This document shows positions 9,168 through 17,459 of a stretch of 34,506 nucleotides of DNA, piece by piece. This DNA comes from a virus. The notes under the pieces are model-generated. The model did no database searches, was not told the origin of the DNA, and worked only from the letters and a program-made list of their open reading frames with translations. The position numbers and the translations under genes are program-made. Where the stretch lies: positions 1 to 34,506 of IMG/VR virus record IMGVR_UViG_3300037557_000087; one strand, 5' to 3'. Positions within the stretch are counted from its first letter, which is position 1. Every line of letters starts with the position of its first letter.

Positions 9168-10969
9168 TATCCTGCCCTTAACGCGCCGATAAGTTGCGCC
9201 GCTTCTTCAGGTGATCCACCCTGTCCACCACTTTGTGGAACCATACCTTCAGGGCCAGCCGCTAACCCCATAGCTTGTTCTGGAGCCATAGCCATCCCTT
9301 GTTCAGGTGCAGGAGCTACAGCCGCTTGCTCTTCACGAATCTCACTATCGGCTTTTTCGATAGCCTCAAAAATATCAAAACCCTTCCTACGATGCTTCTC
9401 AATCTTAGAGACATACACCACCGGCAACTGACCGGACAATGCTTGTTGCTGTATCGCGGCCATGACTGCCTCTTCAAGTTGTTCTTCATCTACCCTACGT
9501 CCTTCAGCTTCAGCATCCTCAATGAACGGGTGCTTAGTACGGAATGTACGAAGACTGATACCTTTCATTGAAAGCAACTGACCTAACTGTATCGTAGTGC
9601 CTTGAATGTCTGCGCCGGGGATTGAGTACGAAACAACATTATCGTGTGTTTCGAAATGTTCGTTTGGAGTGAACTCCACTTGTCCAAAATCCCCAGCGTA
9701 GCCAGTGAACATCGAGAACTGTTTAGCTCCGAAGTACCCTTCATAAGTAGCGAATAAACATTCGTTTAGATGAGGAAGATGAGCCTCCATAATCTCTTGC
9801 ATCTCTTGGATGCGTGGATCAAGCGCCGCGCCCATAAGGGAATCAATTCCTCTTCCGGTACGTAACGCTCCATAGGTTTCTCCACCAATCTGGGGGACGG
9901 TTCCTGTTGAAATACGAGCATTTCTTTCCAATCGATCGATTGCAATGTTTGTACTCGGATCAGGAGTTGATTTTAATTCGCCGATAGCTTCAGCATCAAG
10001 AAGTACATTCACTTCACCTTCACGACCGTCTTTCCATTCACCTCCGACGATCATAGGTACCTGACCCGATCGTCCTATTATATACCTATCAGGGAAGATA
10101 GCTTTTTCTTGTGCAATTATTTCCAATGCCATCATTTTTGACATAAGATCCACAATCCCTACAACATTAGAAACAGAGGAAGCGATCTTATCTAACGAAA
10201 CACGACCCGGAGTTATAACACATGGCATACCAGATTTGTTAGGCGCACGAGATAGTTCTATTTGCGTACTATGATATGGGTAGGTTTGATTATGATGACT
10301 GTAACGTGGTCCCATTATCCCAATAACAATATGTTCGCTATCCACCCATTCGCATACATCCCACAATTCTTGACGGGCGTTATCATCTGAAGCTACAGGC
10401 CCACCGTTTTCTTGTCTGGCGGCTGGATAGTGTGCGCGTAACCAATCACCTGATTTGCCGTAAATAAACCCACAGTTACGTGGAGGTTCGACATCTTCAT
10501 AAGCTTTAGGTTCTGGGTATACACCAAGAGGATCACGGACATCAATACGTGGTAAACCCTTTTCAAAATCAGGAGTAACTACTAGACATGATGTGGCATA
10601 CCCAGCTAAATGTCGGTAAGCCCTACGCATCTTGAGTTTATACTTTGATGAATACCAAGTAGCGGCAAGTGCGCGTCTACGAATATCAGCATACTCACGG
10701 GAACGAACACCCCGTTCTTTCGACTGGTCTATAGCAGGGCATCCAATAAAAGGCATAACTGATGAGGCTCTTTGAGCTATTGCATCAATATTTTCTGCTA
10801 TAAGAGCAGGAGTTAATGGAGGTAAAACAGGTTCATTATCCATAGAAGGAAGCGGAATAACATAATCTCCATTATATCTTTCCTTGACTTGGATCATTCT
10901 TTCCAATAAAGGGCTTTGTATATCCTGCCTTTGTCTTATAATCCCTACTATTTCATCAAAGGTATACAT
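9167..10969 (-). CDS. Portal protein
   Basis: This 600-residue protein follows the large terminase directly (TAATG overlap at 10969), the classic place for a portal. The portal forms the dodecameric ring at one capsid vertex through which DNA is packaged and ejected. Its N-terminal part (residues ~1-110) is helical, with a conserved-looking stretch LTPALIAENIDAIAQRASSV. The middle carries a DPLGVYPEPKAYEDV segment typical of portals of podovirus-like phages, in which a 'D-P-x-x-x-Y-P' strand precedes the wing. The last ~60 residues are Gln/Ala/Gly/Met-rich and probably disordered (EQGMAMAPEQAMGLAAGPEG), as in many portal C-termini. Length is normal for podovirus portals (500-720 aa). Identification is by recognisable sequence style plus context; no domain search was possible. 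Confidence 0.87.
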   Translation of the reverse strand: MYTFDEIVGIIRQRQDIQSPLLERMIQVKERYNGDYVIPLPSMDNEPVLPPLTPALIAENIDAIAQRASSVMPFIGCPAIDQSKERGVRSREYADIRRRALAATWYSSKYKLKMRRAYRHLAGYATSCLVVTPDFEKGLPRIDVRDPLGVYPEPKAYEDVEPPRNCGFIYGKSGDWLRAHYPAARQENGGPVASDDNARQELWDVCEWVDSEHIVIGIMGPRYSHHNQTYPYHSTQIELSRAPNKSGMPCVITPGRVSLDKIASSVSNVVGIVDLMSKMMALEIIAQEKAIFPDRYIIGRSGQVPMIVGGEWKDGREGEVNVLLDAEAIGELKSTPDPSTNIAIDRLERNARISTGTVPQIGGETYGALRTGRGIDSLMGAALDPRIQEMQEIMEAHLPHLNECLFATYEGYFGAKQFSMFTGYAGDFGQVEFTPNEHFETHDNVVSYSIPGADIQGTTIQLGQLLSMKGISLRTFRTKHPFIEDAEAEGRRVDEEQLEEAVMAAIQQQALSGQLPVVYVSKIEKHRRKGFDIFEAIEKADSEIREEQAAVAPAPEQGMAMAPEQAMGLAAGPEGMVPQSGGQGGSPEEAAQLIGALRAG

Positions 10970-12687
10970 TAAAAAACCCTACTATTAGACACACTTGTCT
11001 TCCAAGGTAGTCCTTTAAAACTGAATTGTGAAGAGTCAACACTATATGATTGTTTCCTTTGCCGCCAGAGTATCCAAATGAACCATAATGCCATCACTTG
11101 ATCCTGTCTTAGTTTAGTACCCCGTTTTAATGGCCGCCATGCTTTCAACTGTCTTATTAGTTCATCAGCTTGATGGCGTGTGGATGGATCATCTGCATAA
11201 GGAATGTCTATTTCACCACGCATAAACGATAAAGCCATAGAAGGAACCCCAATAGTTTCATCATACTTGTTCATACCAGTTAAATGTTCCCTCACACGGA
11301 AACCATAACGGTCAGTCATCTCTATAAGACGCTCATCACGCGATAAACCTTTCTGAAATACCATCGCTTCAATCACAACATCCGATACGGTCGCACCATT
11401 CTGCCCACATCTAAGTACCGCTTCTTCAACAATACCGAGTATCTGCTCATTACGGGTAAGACCCACATCTTCCCTAACGAAAAGAATCTTCAACTTACCC
11501 TCATGTGGAGTAGCGGCTATCACACAGTTATTAGAACCCAACGCAGGATCTAAACCAATATAAACAGTGCAGTCCTTTGGTGGATGATGATTAACTGAAC
11601 GCAAAGGATTCAAACATTTTTTAATAGAATCCTCATCAAACGTAGCTTCAGCAGAAGAACTTGGCTGTTGCATATAGTTACGCGACCATGCCTCTTCCCC
11701 AACCTTACGTCTAATCCTGTCAAGAGCATCCATAGAAAACATCTCAGGCCACAAAGGTTCAGGTTCACCCTCATCATTAGTCACGATTGCAGGGAACCGA
11801 ATCACAGAAAGAATATCTGGATCTATTTCATTCATAACTCGTTCATAAAAATCGCCTTCACCCACACGGGTGCCATTAATACTTGTTCGACCCTTTTCAC
11901 CCGGACGGGTCAACCAGTCTTGTCGGAAAATTTCGAACATCTGTTCGGTTAGATTTAATGAAACACGAGACTGGATGTCATCAATGTGCAGATGGTCGGT
12001 ACGTGTACCAGCAATCTTCGACCTCCATCCTAAAGAAACCATTGAATAATCACGTTCATCGTGGTTAGCTTTCTTAAAGACATTAAAATAATCGGCACCC
12101 CACGACTGGGCAGTTTTACGACCACTCTGGTTTTGAGGTACGAAAGGTCCATATTTAGCTACATATTTAGGGAAAGGTCCATGAGGTTCCATCCGAGTAC
12201 GTATACGCCCAAGAATTTTTCGCGCCATGTCTTGGCCCTCAGATCCGACGGTGATCCTGAATTCGGGATTTGTCGCCAGTTTGTAGCAGAAGTAGTCCTC
12301 GGCAAGCGTAGTTTTGCCGTGTTCTGGAGGCCAGAGAATCAGGGTAATGTTACCGGGTGGTGTGTTTTCGTACGCTTCGATGGCTTTGATATGGAACCAT
12401 GGGGACATGTGCCTGAAATAGTGACTTCTGAAACTTTGAAAAGTGCCGTCCCACTTATCCACACCGCCGTCAGCGAGAGCTTTCGCTCTAATGGAGTCCG
12501 CTTTCTCAGCGAAGTCAGGTATCCTTTGTCTCCACTTGTCATAAGCGGATCGTGTGACACCAGCGATAGCACACGCCTTAGAGATAGTTCCATGCTCCGC
12601 GAGTCCTTCAAGGAACAATTCACGAGTCTTCTGGCCCCTGACTTTGCTGACGTTGCCGCCATGTTGTTCATGCGGAGTGTTAGTCAT
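10969..12687 (-). CDS. terL: Terminase large subunit with N-terminal helix-turn-helix
   Basis: This is the ATPase-nuclease motor that packages DNA into the prohead. From the ATG at 12687 it is 572 residues. The Walker A motif is WPPEHGKTT (119-127) and Walker B is HLHIDD (232-237), followed by a coupling-like SINGTR (269-274). The RNase H-type nuclease has acidic residues D380 (GLDPALG), E440 (VVIEAM) and D529 (RQDQVMA). Residues ~21-70 (LAEHGTISKACAIAGVTRSA) look like a helix-turn-helix of the kind found in small terminases, so the DNA-recognition part may be fused. No separate small terminase is seen nearby. The frame also allows a TTG start at 12708 that overlaps the upstream stop. I prefer the ATG because AAGGGGGG lies just before it. 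Confidence 0.95.
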   Translation of the reverse strand: MTNTPHEQHGGNVSKVRGQKTRELFLEGLAEHGTISKACAIAGVTRSAYDKWRQRIPDFAEKADSIRAKALADGGVDKWDGTFQSFRSHYFRHMSPWFHIKAIEAYENTPPGNITLILWPPEHGKTTLAEDYFCYKLATNPEFRITVGSEGQDMARKILGRIRTRMEPHGPFPKYVAKYGPFVPQNQSGRKTAQSWGADYFNVFKKANHDERDYSMVSLGWRSKIAGTRTDHLHIDDIQSRVSLNLTEQMFEIFRQDWLTRPGEKGRTSINGTRVGEGDFYERVMNEIDPDILSVIRFPAIVTNDEGEPEPLWPEMFSMDALDRIRRKVGEEAWSRNYMQQPSSSAEATFDEDSIKKCLNPLRSVNHHPPKDCTVYIGLDPALGSNNCVIAATPHEGKLKILFVREDVGLTRNEQILGIVEEAVLRCGQNGATVSDVVIEAMVFQKGLSRDERLIEMTDRYGFRVREHLTGMNKYDETIGVPSMALSFMRGEIDIPYADDPSTRHQADELIRQLKAWRPLKRGTKLRQDQVMALWFIWILWRQRKQSYSVDSSQFSFKGLPWKTSVSNSRVF

Positions 12688-12700
12688 GGCCCCCCTTGGA

Positions 12701-12988
12701 TCAATCAAAGACAGAGTGGGCTACCTCTAACTGCACAATATCCGATGCAATAACCCCCTCATCGCCTTGGAATCTGACATGGTGCATACCTGCTTCTGCT
12801 AAAGTCAAGTCAACATAGTAAATACCTGTAGCACTTTTAGTAGCTGTAGGGGTTGCATCTGTACCACCTGAAGGTTTACGCCAAGTAACAGTTACATCAT
12901 CAGCGTTATCTGTAGGATCAGTATTAACACTATTACTCGTGAAAGTAGCAGTTACCCTTACTTGATCTCCTTTATCGTATGTTGCCAT
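12701..12988 (-). CDS. Ig-like beta-sandwich phage protein
   Basis: This 95-residue protein begins MATYDKGDQVRVTATFTS and shows alternating hydrophobic/polar beta strands. It ends in a pattern typical of a small immunoglobulin-like domain (TGIYYVDLTLAEAGMHHVRFQ). The 'VTWRKPSGGT' and 'GIYYVDL' strands resemble small proteins encoded in tail-fibre regions of many actinophages, where they are thought to decorate heads or tails or bind glycans. It sits between the 20-residue-repeat protein and the terminase and ends next to the terminase start. An Ig-like accessory virion protein is the best guess; the exact partner is unknown. Confidence 0.8.
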   Translation of the reverse strand: MATYDKGDQVRVTATFTSNSVNTDPTDNADDVTVTWRKPSGGTDATPTATKSATGIYYVDLTLAEAGMHHVRFQGDEGVIASDIVQLEVAHSVFD

Positions 12989-12996
12989 TAAAACTC

Positions 12997-14256
12997 CTAA
13001 GTAGTGCTTACTTCTAGTGAAACATCATGATAGTTCGTCAACTCAAGAGTAACATCATGGTACTGCGAAGGCGAGAGAGACACGGCAGGTTTCGGATATT
13101 TGACAAGAATCAACGTACTTATAGACCCTGCTGAAGATAAACCACTAGCTATCGGACGTTCTTTAACAATAACTGGGGCAGTCCAAGAAGCGACAGCAGA
13201 GAAATTAGAAGCTATAGGCGCTTCTACAATTAGAGCCGCCGCGATAGAAGCCGCGCTGGAAGCAGAAACAGCAACAAATGCTTTTTCGATTATCGCAACA
13301 ACAGTAGAGCCAGTAGCTGAAACACTACTCGCTACCGAAGCTTCCATTACGATACCAGCGGATAGTGATGCCGCCGAACTAGGAGCGCTGGCTACAGAAG
13401 CTATCTCAATTATTGCAGTCGCAGTAGAAGCACTCGATGTGAGAGCAGAAGCTACCAAAGCTTCCATAACTATCGCACCTGCAACAGACGCACTACTCGA
13501 TGGAGTAGCCGCAATAGGCGCTTCGTGACCTATCCCCGCTGATAAAGAAGCCGCGGAACTTACTGCACTAGCTACAGATGCTTCCATCACTATGCCAGCA
13601 GAAACAGAAGCCGCCGAACTAGGTGTGCTAGCCACATAAGCTATTTCGATTAGTGCAGTAGCAGTAGAGGCACTCGATGAAAGCCCAGCCGCTATAAACG
13701 CTCGTTCTTTAATAGTCGCAGAAACAGATGCACTACTTGAAGGGGTACCTGCGATGGGTGCTTCCATCACTATCGCTGTTGCAACTGAAGCCGCCGAAGA
13801 GATACTCGAAGCTACAGGCGCTTCCATTACGATAGCTGGAGCTATAGAAGCGGAAGCTGAAGGTGTAGCCCCAATACTGAAATCTGCTTTAAGCGCACAT
13901 GTAAGACTCGCCGCGCTTGAAGGTGTCGCCGCTACAAAAGCTTCTTCGATAATAGCTGTAGCAGTAGATCCAGTACATGATATACTGGCGGCTATGGATG
14001 CAACTTCAACAACTGAACAAGAAACAGAAGCCGCTGAAGAAAGCGCAGAAGCTACTGGCGCTGTGTGGGAGATAGAAGCAGAGATTGTCGTTGAACACGA
14101 CAAAGAAGACTGAACTAACGCTTCTTCAACAACAGCACAACTTACTGAACCGGCTCCTGATATAGACGCGGTTATTTCATGGCGAGTTAATACACCTTGA
14201 TATGTGACATCGGATACCCGATAGTCAATTCCGCTTTGTCTATAATCGTATGCCAT
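12997..14256 (-). CDS. Ser/Ala/Val repeat protein, 18 x 20 residues
   Basis: This 419-residue protein has three parts. Residues 1-29 form a unique N-terminus with several Tyr (MAYDYRQSGIDYRVSDVTYQ). Residues 30-391 are eighteen tandem units of 20 residues (the last two are 21), each following roughly x-x-x-S-S-x-A-S-x-S-x-x-I-V-x-E-A-x-V-A. Residues 392-419 form a C-terminus carrying two YHDV(T/S)LE repeats. Charged residues are almost absent except one Glu per unit at a fixed position. The regular short-strand spacing suggests a beta-solenoid or other fibrous fold, so a thin tail or head fibre is plausible. It starts one base inside the end of the tail assembly chaperone gene and precedes the Ig-like gene, consistent with a virion surface role. 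I recognise no named family. Confidence 0.85.
   Translation of the reverse strand: MAYDYRQSGIDYRVSDVTYQGVLTRHEITASISGAGSVSCAVVEEALVQSSLSCSTTISASISHTAPVASALSSAASVSCSVVEVASIAASISCTGSTATAIIEEAFVAATPSSAASLTCALKADFSIGATPSASASIAPAIVMEAPVASSISSAASVATAIVMEAPIAGTPSSSASVSATIKERAFIAAGLSSSASTATALIEIAYVASTPSSAASVSAGIVMEASVASAVSSAASLSAGIGHEAPIAATPSSSASVAGAIVMEALVASALTSSASTATAIIEIASVASAPSSAASLSAGIVMEASVASSVSATGSTVVAIIEKAFVAVSASSAASIAAALIVEAPIASNFSAVASWTAPVIVKERPIASGLSSAGSISTLILVKYPKPAVSLSPSQYHDVTLELTNYHDVSLEVSTT
13084..14169 (-). repeat. Tandem 60-bp coding repeats
   Basis: The eighteen 20-residue units of the fibre-like protein appear in the DNA as ~60-bp tandem repeats. On the plus strand the recurrent motif is gaagC(T)TCCAT(T/C)AC with flanking GAAGCCGC blocks. 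Units have diverged in DNA, and alternate units are more alike (units 10 and 14, and 6, 7 and 12), which hints at past duplication of two- or four-unit blocks. Copy number could change by slippage or recombination. Confidence 0.85.
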
Positions 14257-14552
14257 CAGCTAGGAGGCGCAGGCCAAGGGTCGAGTTCTGATATTCGTGT
14301 TTTATCTGTGAAACGATCTCTTAAAGTCTGACGATATGTAACCCATTCAGCTTTCTTTTCATCTGTTAACGTGTTGTCTTCAGCGTATTGAGTCCAATCA
14401 GATTCAGCTAACAAAGCGTCACGCATTGCTCGTTCCATACCAAGACCCAAGTCAAATGCTTCAGCCATTTCAGCGTTCATTGCTTTTTCTTCGTCGTTTA
14501 ATTCTCTTACGGTTATTACACCGCCATCATTTATAACAATAGTGTTTGGCAT
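14256..14552 (-). CDS. Tail fibre assembly chaperone-like protein
   Basis: This 98-residue protein ends with the hallmark pattern of the phage tail assembly chaperone family (Phage_tail_APC): LLAESDWTQY, then DEKKAEWVTYRQTLRD, and finally a Pro/Trp-rich DPWPAPPS. In that family the C-terminal 'SDWTQ...W..YRQ.LRD...WP..P' is highly conserved, and the genes lie next to tail-fibre or receptor-binding genes, whose folding or assembly they are thought to assist. Here it lies directly after three adjacent beta-rich receptor-binding candidates and before the repeat protein, which fits. The N-terminus (MPNTIVINDGGVITVRELND) is a short beta hairpin followed by a helix. Confidence 0.82.
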   Translation of the reverse strand: MPNTIVINDGGVITVRELNDEEKAMNAEMAEAFDLGLGMERAMRDALLAESDWTQYAEDNTLTDEKKAEWVTYRQTLRDRFTDKTRISELDPWPAPPS

Positions 14553-14561
14553 TATTCTCCT

Positions 14562-15170
14562 TTAATAATAATACTGATCGAATCGTGTGCCATTAGCGAA
14601 ATTAGTAGCACCCGCTCCAGCGACCCAAAGATATAAATATGATTGTTGCGCTGTTCCTTGAACACTTCCTGCACATTTTTGAATCCAACTATAAGGAGGG
14701 TACGAATCTAAATCACCGTACACGTTACTTAAACCTGATCCTGTTGTGTTCGTGTCATTAGCTGAAGCAAATTCATCAACTATCCAAGACATATCACCGT
14801 TGGTCATATTATGGTATCTGAGTCTTGTCACACCCCATTGATGAGTGTCTGTCGTGACATGCGAATTTAATATAGCTACATAAGGCCAGTAGGATGTTAT
14901 ATTATTAAAAGAAGTAGGAACGGCACCTGCGGAATACAGGCTTTGCTGATTGTATTTGTTTCCTGTTATCCAACCATCAGTCGCGTTGTAAACCCTTCCA
15001 CCCAAGTATCCGTATTCATTGCTAACTTCACCTGTGTCAGAAGAAGGGATTGCTCCTGTTATATATATTTCTCCTATAGACCCGATAGAGAAAGTCACGG
15101 TAGTTGTCGTATCATTACCTATAACAGTTGAAGAAAAAAACTTTTGGCCGGTGGTATCTGGAGTAGGCAT
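14562..15170 (-). CDS. Putative receptor-binding/tail fibre protein, third of a trio
   Basis: This 202-residue protein lacks Cys and Lys-rich helices apart from one IQKCAG segment. It is dominated by Gly, Thr, Ser, Asn, Tyr and Trp in short alternating strands, the usual look of a phage jelly-roll or fibre-tip protein. It ends in an aromatic tail (RFDQYYY). It starts by a TAATG overlap with the preceding gene, and both begin with MP(S/T) and a Thr-rich first strand. This suggests a set of related or functionally exchangeable tip proteins. The role is inferred from composition and from the tail assembly chaperone just downstream; no family was recognised. Confidence 0.72.
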   Translation of the reverse strand: MPTPDTTGQKFFSSTVIGNDTTTTVTFSIGSIGEIYITGAIPSSDTGEVSNEYGYLGGRVYNATDGWITGNKYNQQSLYSAGAVPTSFNNITSYWPYVAILNSHVTTDTHQWGVTRLRYHNMTNGDMSWIVDEFASANDTNTTGSGLSNVYGDLDSYPPYSWIQKCAGSVQGTAQQSYLYLWVAGAGATNFANGTRFDQYYY

Positions 15171-15766
15171 TATTCAACAAACCCAAATAAAGAAATTTTA
15201 CTTCCTTGAACGAAATCAATACTGTTTGACACAGCCCTAAAAGTAAAATAATCTACCACATTAGCCACCCTGTAATTAGCCCAACCCCACACCCAATAAG
15301 GATAAGTAGCAGTAGCACCACCTGTAATTGTTGTGCCATGTTCGTAAGGATTTTGACAAGTATAAGTCACTGTTGTCGCTTTAGCACTATCAGAATAATT
15401 CCATATAGTTCCTTGAATAACACCTATATGACCTTGCTTCCAAGCACTTGTCCCAGATGATTGAGTGTTCGGCAAATACCCCATCGTCGCAAATGTTTGC
15501 CTGTTGTCACCAAACCTAGCGGCAGTTGTGTTATACCCCCAGCAAATACCACGGTTGTAACTAGCCGAAGTATCAAGAGAACCGTCACCCATCCAAAACC
15601 CACATGTTCTTGGAGCGTTCGTGTCATAATCAAACGCTCCAGTAATAACAAAAGTTAGATGCCTGTAATCAGGAGAAAGATCCGTAAACGACAAGGTTTC
15701 TGTAGTCCCATTAGTCGTCTGAACCGTACCTACATGATATAAACCGCTGTCACCGGAACTTGGCAT
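15170..15766 (-). CDS. Putative receptor-binding/tail fibre protein, second of a trio
   Basis: This 198-residue protein begins MPSSGDSGLYHVGTVQTTNG and is predicted beta-rich. It has a strand pattern like YRHLTFVITGAFDY, several aromatic residues and the ending SKISLFGFVE. C-terminal 'S-x-(I/F)-S-L-(F/Y)-G' strands are common at the end of phage beta-sandwich proteins that bind surfaces or sugars. Both its boundaries are TAATG or near-TAATG overlaps with neighbours of similar size and composition. No helices long enough for a coiled-coil shaft are visible, so it would be a globular tip or decoration. The role is inferred. Confidence 0.72.
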   Translation of the reverse strand: MPSSGDSGLYHVGTVQTTNGTTETLSFTDLSPDYRHLTFVITGAFDYDTNAPRTCGFWMGDGSLDTSASYNRGICWGYNTTAARFGDNRQTFATMGYLPNTQSSGTSAWKQGHIGVIQGTIWNYSDSAKATTVTYTCQNPYEHGTTITGGATATYPYWVWGWANYRVANVVDYFTFRAVSNSIDFVQGSKISLFGFVE

Positions 15767-16449
15767 TATCTGTCATCCTTCAAGCCGTAAGCATAACAGT
15801 AGGAACCAGCTTTTAGATTGCTACCTGATCTTAAATAAATATTGTTCAATCCAGTAGTGAACTCACAAGTTCCAGAAGTACTAAACTGTTCCGCGCCACC
15901 AGCCATATTACTACCATCATAGTCAAGAGCGCACATGCTTAAAGTCCAAGTTTTAAACAAATTGCTTGAAGCTCCGTCACCGTCTTGAATGTTCCAAAAA
16001 GTTAAATCACCATGAGCTGTGCTTCGAGCAGAAAACCCTGACCTACTGTGGCTAGGATATATACTCAGATTGTAAGGCCAAGAATTACCGAAACCTCTAA
16101 CACCCCAACTTTTACTATCCGCTGAATGTTTCTCATACATCGCGTGGTACTTACCTGAAGAGCCGTGACTACCACTATCTTCAATACCGCCACCTACACC
16201 AGTTCCAACATTAAGTATGATTTGTGGAGGGTAGCTTGACGTACTCACAGTGTTCATACCGAACAAAAACTTTATAGCAAAGTAACCATCCCAATCCTCA
16301 GCACTAGAATCATTAATCTGCATAACCTGACTTGAACTGTCAGCAGTTAAAGGAGCTAAAGGTGTTTGCATAAAATGCCACCCAGTTATAGGTTCCGCTT
16401 CACCGCTTTGACTAGCAGACGAACCTAACAGACCATGTACAAGAGACAT
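15766..16449 (-). CDS. Putative receptor-binding/tail fibre protein, first of a trio
   Basis: This 227-residue protein opens with MSLVHGLLGSSASQSGEAEP and then shows aromatic- and glycine-rich strands (WDGYFAIKFLFGMNTV, GVRGFGNSWPYNLSIYPSHS). It ends GSYCYAYGLKDDR, again a terminal beta strand with a G-L/F motif as in its neighbour. It starts two bases after the end of the N-anchored fibre gene at 16451. The three consecutive proteins of ~200 residues likely form the variable adsorption apparatus. No enzyme motif (lyase, esterase) is seen. Function is inferred from context and composition. Confidence 0.72.
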   Translation of the reverse strand: MSLVHGLLGSSASQSGEAEPITGWHFMQTPLAPLTADSSSQVMQINDSSAEDWDGYFAIKFLFGMNTVSTSSYPPQIILNVGTGVGGGIEDSGSHGSSGKYHAMYEKHSADSKSWGVRGFGNSWPYNLSIYPSHSRSGFSARSTAHGDLTFWNIQDGDGASSNLFKTWTLSMCALDYDGSNMAGGAEQFSTSGTCEFTTGLNNIYLRSGSNLKAGSYCYAYGLKDDR

Positions 16450-16450
16450 G

Positions 16451-17032
16451 TCAAGCCTGCAAAGCGCCGATAAGTTGCCAAGTGTCTGTAGCTGTTTTAA
16501 TTATCGTCACCGAAGCGTGTTGCCCATCAATCGCCTTCTCAGAATCTTTACTGTTAATCGTCACACCTGACCCTTGCGCCAACGTCACCTTACCAGCACC
16601 TATCCCAATGATCGTGATAACAGTCCCAGTAGGGAACGCAACCCCAGAATTAGGAGGCACAGTATACGTCTGAGCGGAACCGTTACTCGCAGTAACAAGC
16701 TTAGTTTGGTCAGCAAGCACAAAAGTATACGTCGTACCAGTCTGAGCATTAATCAACAACGGAGCCGCGATACCACCAGAACATGTAACCAAACCAGTGA
16801 TAGTAGGAGTAGTAGTCCACGAAGTAGTAGACGCACCCGACCCGACAAGCACAGCATTCGCTGAAGCATTAGAGTCAGTTAAACCCAGCTTCGTTTCCAA
16901 AGCGATAAGCGCACCAGAGTGATTCGTATGAACTACGTCATGCTCATACCCTCCCGCGTCTAAATCAGTTGTACTAGACGGCGCAGGTTGTTGTGTAGAG
17001 GTATCTAACGATCCCGGAAAGTTTGTAGCCAT
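16451..17032 (-). CDS. Tail fibre-like protein with conserved C-terminal beta domain
   Basis: This 193-residue protein has an N-terminus of the form MATNFPGSLDTSTQQPAPSS, followed by DVVHTNHSGALIALETKLGL. That arrangement is common in phage fibres: a virion-attachment motif, then a short helix for trimerisation. The C-terminal ~95 residues (LADQTKLVTASNGSAQTYTV onward, with PTGTVITIIGIGAGKVTLAQ and a final DTWQLIGAL) match a beta-sandwich module shared by many phage and prophage fibre proteins. It lies between the first late gene and the receptor-binding trio. It is probably a short fibre or connector anchoring the tip proteins. Confidence 0.82.
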   Translation of the reverse strand: MATNFPGSLDTSTQQPAPSSTTDLDAGGYEHDVVHTNHSGALIALETKLGLTDSNASANAVLVGSGASTTSWTTTPTITGLVTCSGGIAAPLLINAQTGTTYTFVLADQTKLVTASNGSAQTYTVPPNSGVAFPTGTVITIIGIGAGKVTLAQGSGVTINSKDSEKAIDGQHASVTIIKTATDTWQLIGALQA

Positions 17033-17036
17033 TGGA

Positions 17037-17423
17037 CTATGCCAATGTTATGACTAGCGCACCTGCCGCAAGTGAAATTGTGTCTCCCGAAGCCACGGCT
17101 TTAGAAGCCGTAACAGCTCCATAAAACAAAAGGTTCCCTGAAGAAGCCGCATCCCAAATACCTATATGGCTCACAGTGCAAGCCGGCATGGAAGTAAACT
17201 CCTCAGCGGACGAATTGTCTATAGTACCGTTAGATGCATGAGCGGCATTGAAAGTAATAGCCTGACGGGCGTAAGACCCACCAGAAGCTTCTGCACCAGA
17301 ACCGGCATCAGTAGGATCAGCGGTATGCAAAGCAAGGTATATCGCCGCCGGAGCCCAATCTGCTTGATCGCGAAGAACGTAGTCTAAAACTTTCGTCTCC
17401 AAATAATTTGACATAGCTGACAT
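17037..17423 (-). CDS. Small conserved tail/fibre-region protein
   Basis: This 128-residue protein is the first gene of the leftward late operon. After an N-terminal helix (SNYLETKVLDYVLRDQ) it carries the block IYLALHTADPTD, then GSYARQAITF, then HIGIWDAASSGNLLFYGAVT. I recognise this order as a widespread phage family usually labelled tail protein or tail fibre protein, found near receptor-binding genes in actinophages and other siphoviruses and podoviruses. The predicted fold is a compact beta barrel. A clear AGGAGA ribosome site (17429-17434 complement) precedes the ATG. The next in-frame Met (MSNYL, residue 4) is an alternative start. Confidence 0.85.
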   Translation of the reverse strand: MSAMSNYLETKVLDYVLRDQADWAPAAIYLALHTADPTDAGSGAEASGGSYARQAITFNAAHASNGTIDNSSAEEFTSMPACTVSHIGIWDAASSGNLLFYGAVTASKAVASGDTISLAAGALVITLA

Positions 17424-17443
17424 TAAAATCTCCTAAAAGGTTT

Positions 17444-17453
17444 GAACATGTTC
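17444..17453. promoter_or_regulatory. Palindrome GAACATGTTC, possible operator
   Basis: A perfect 10-bp palindrome lies between the candidate leftward promoter -10 box and the ribosome site of the first late gene, about where the transcript would begin. A repressor bound here would block late transcription. Inverted halves in this position are typical of operators, but a 10-bp palindrome can also occur by chance. Confidence 0.35.
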
Positions 17454-17459
17454 ACTCCT

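Noticed and set aside
12061-12753. 230-codon plus-strand frame opposite the terminase
   Set aside because: It lies antisense to a terminase gene with all motifs intact; composition reflects the complement of that gene, and no upstream ribosome site is seen.
13100-14113. Ala/Glu/Thr-rich plus-strand frames opposite the repeat protein
   Set aside because: They are mirror images of the 60-bp repeats in another frame. The minus-strand frame is continuous, coupled to its neighbours and has a sensible N- and C-terminus.
13084-14169. CRISPR-like array in the repeat region
   Set aside because: The period is a constant 60 bp that is a multiple of three, the repeats diverge at silent sites and code for a continuous protein; there are no unique spacers and no cas1/cas2.
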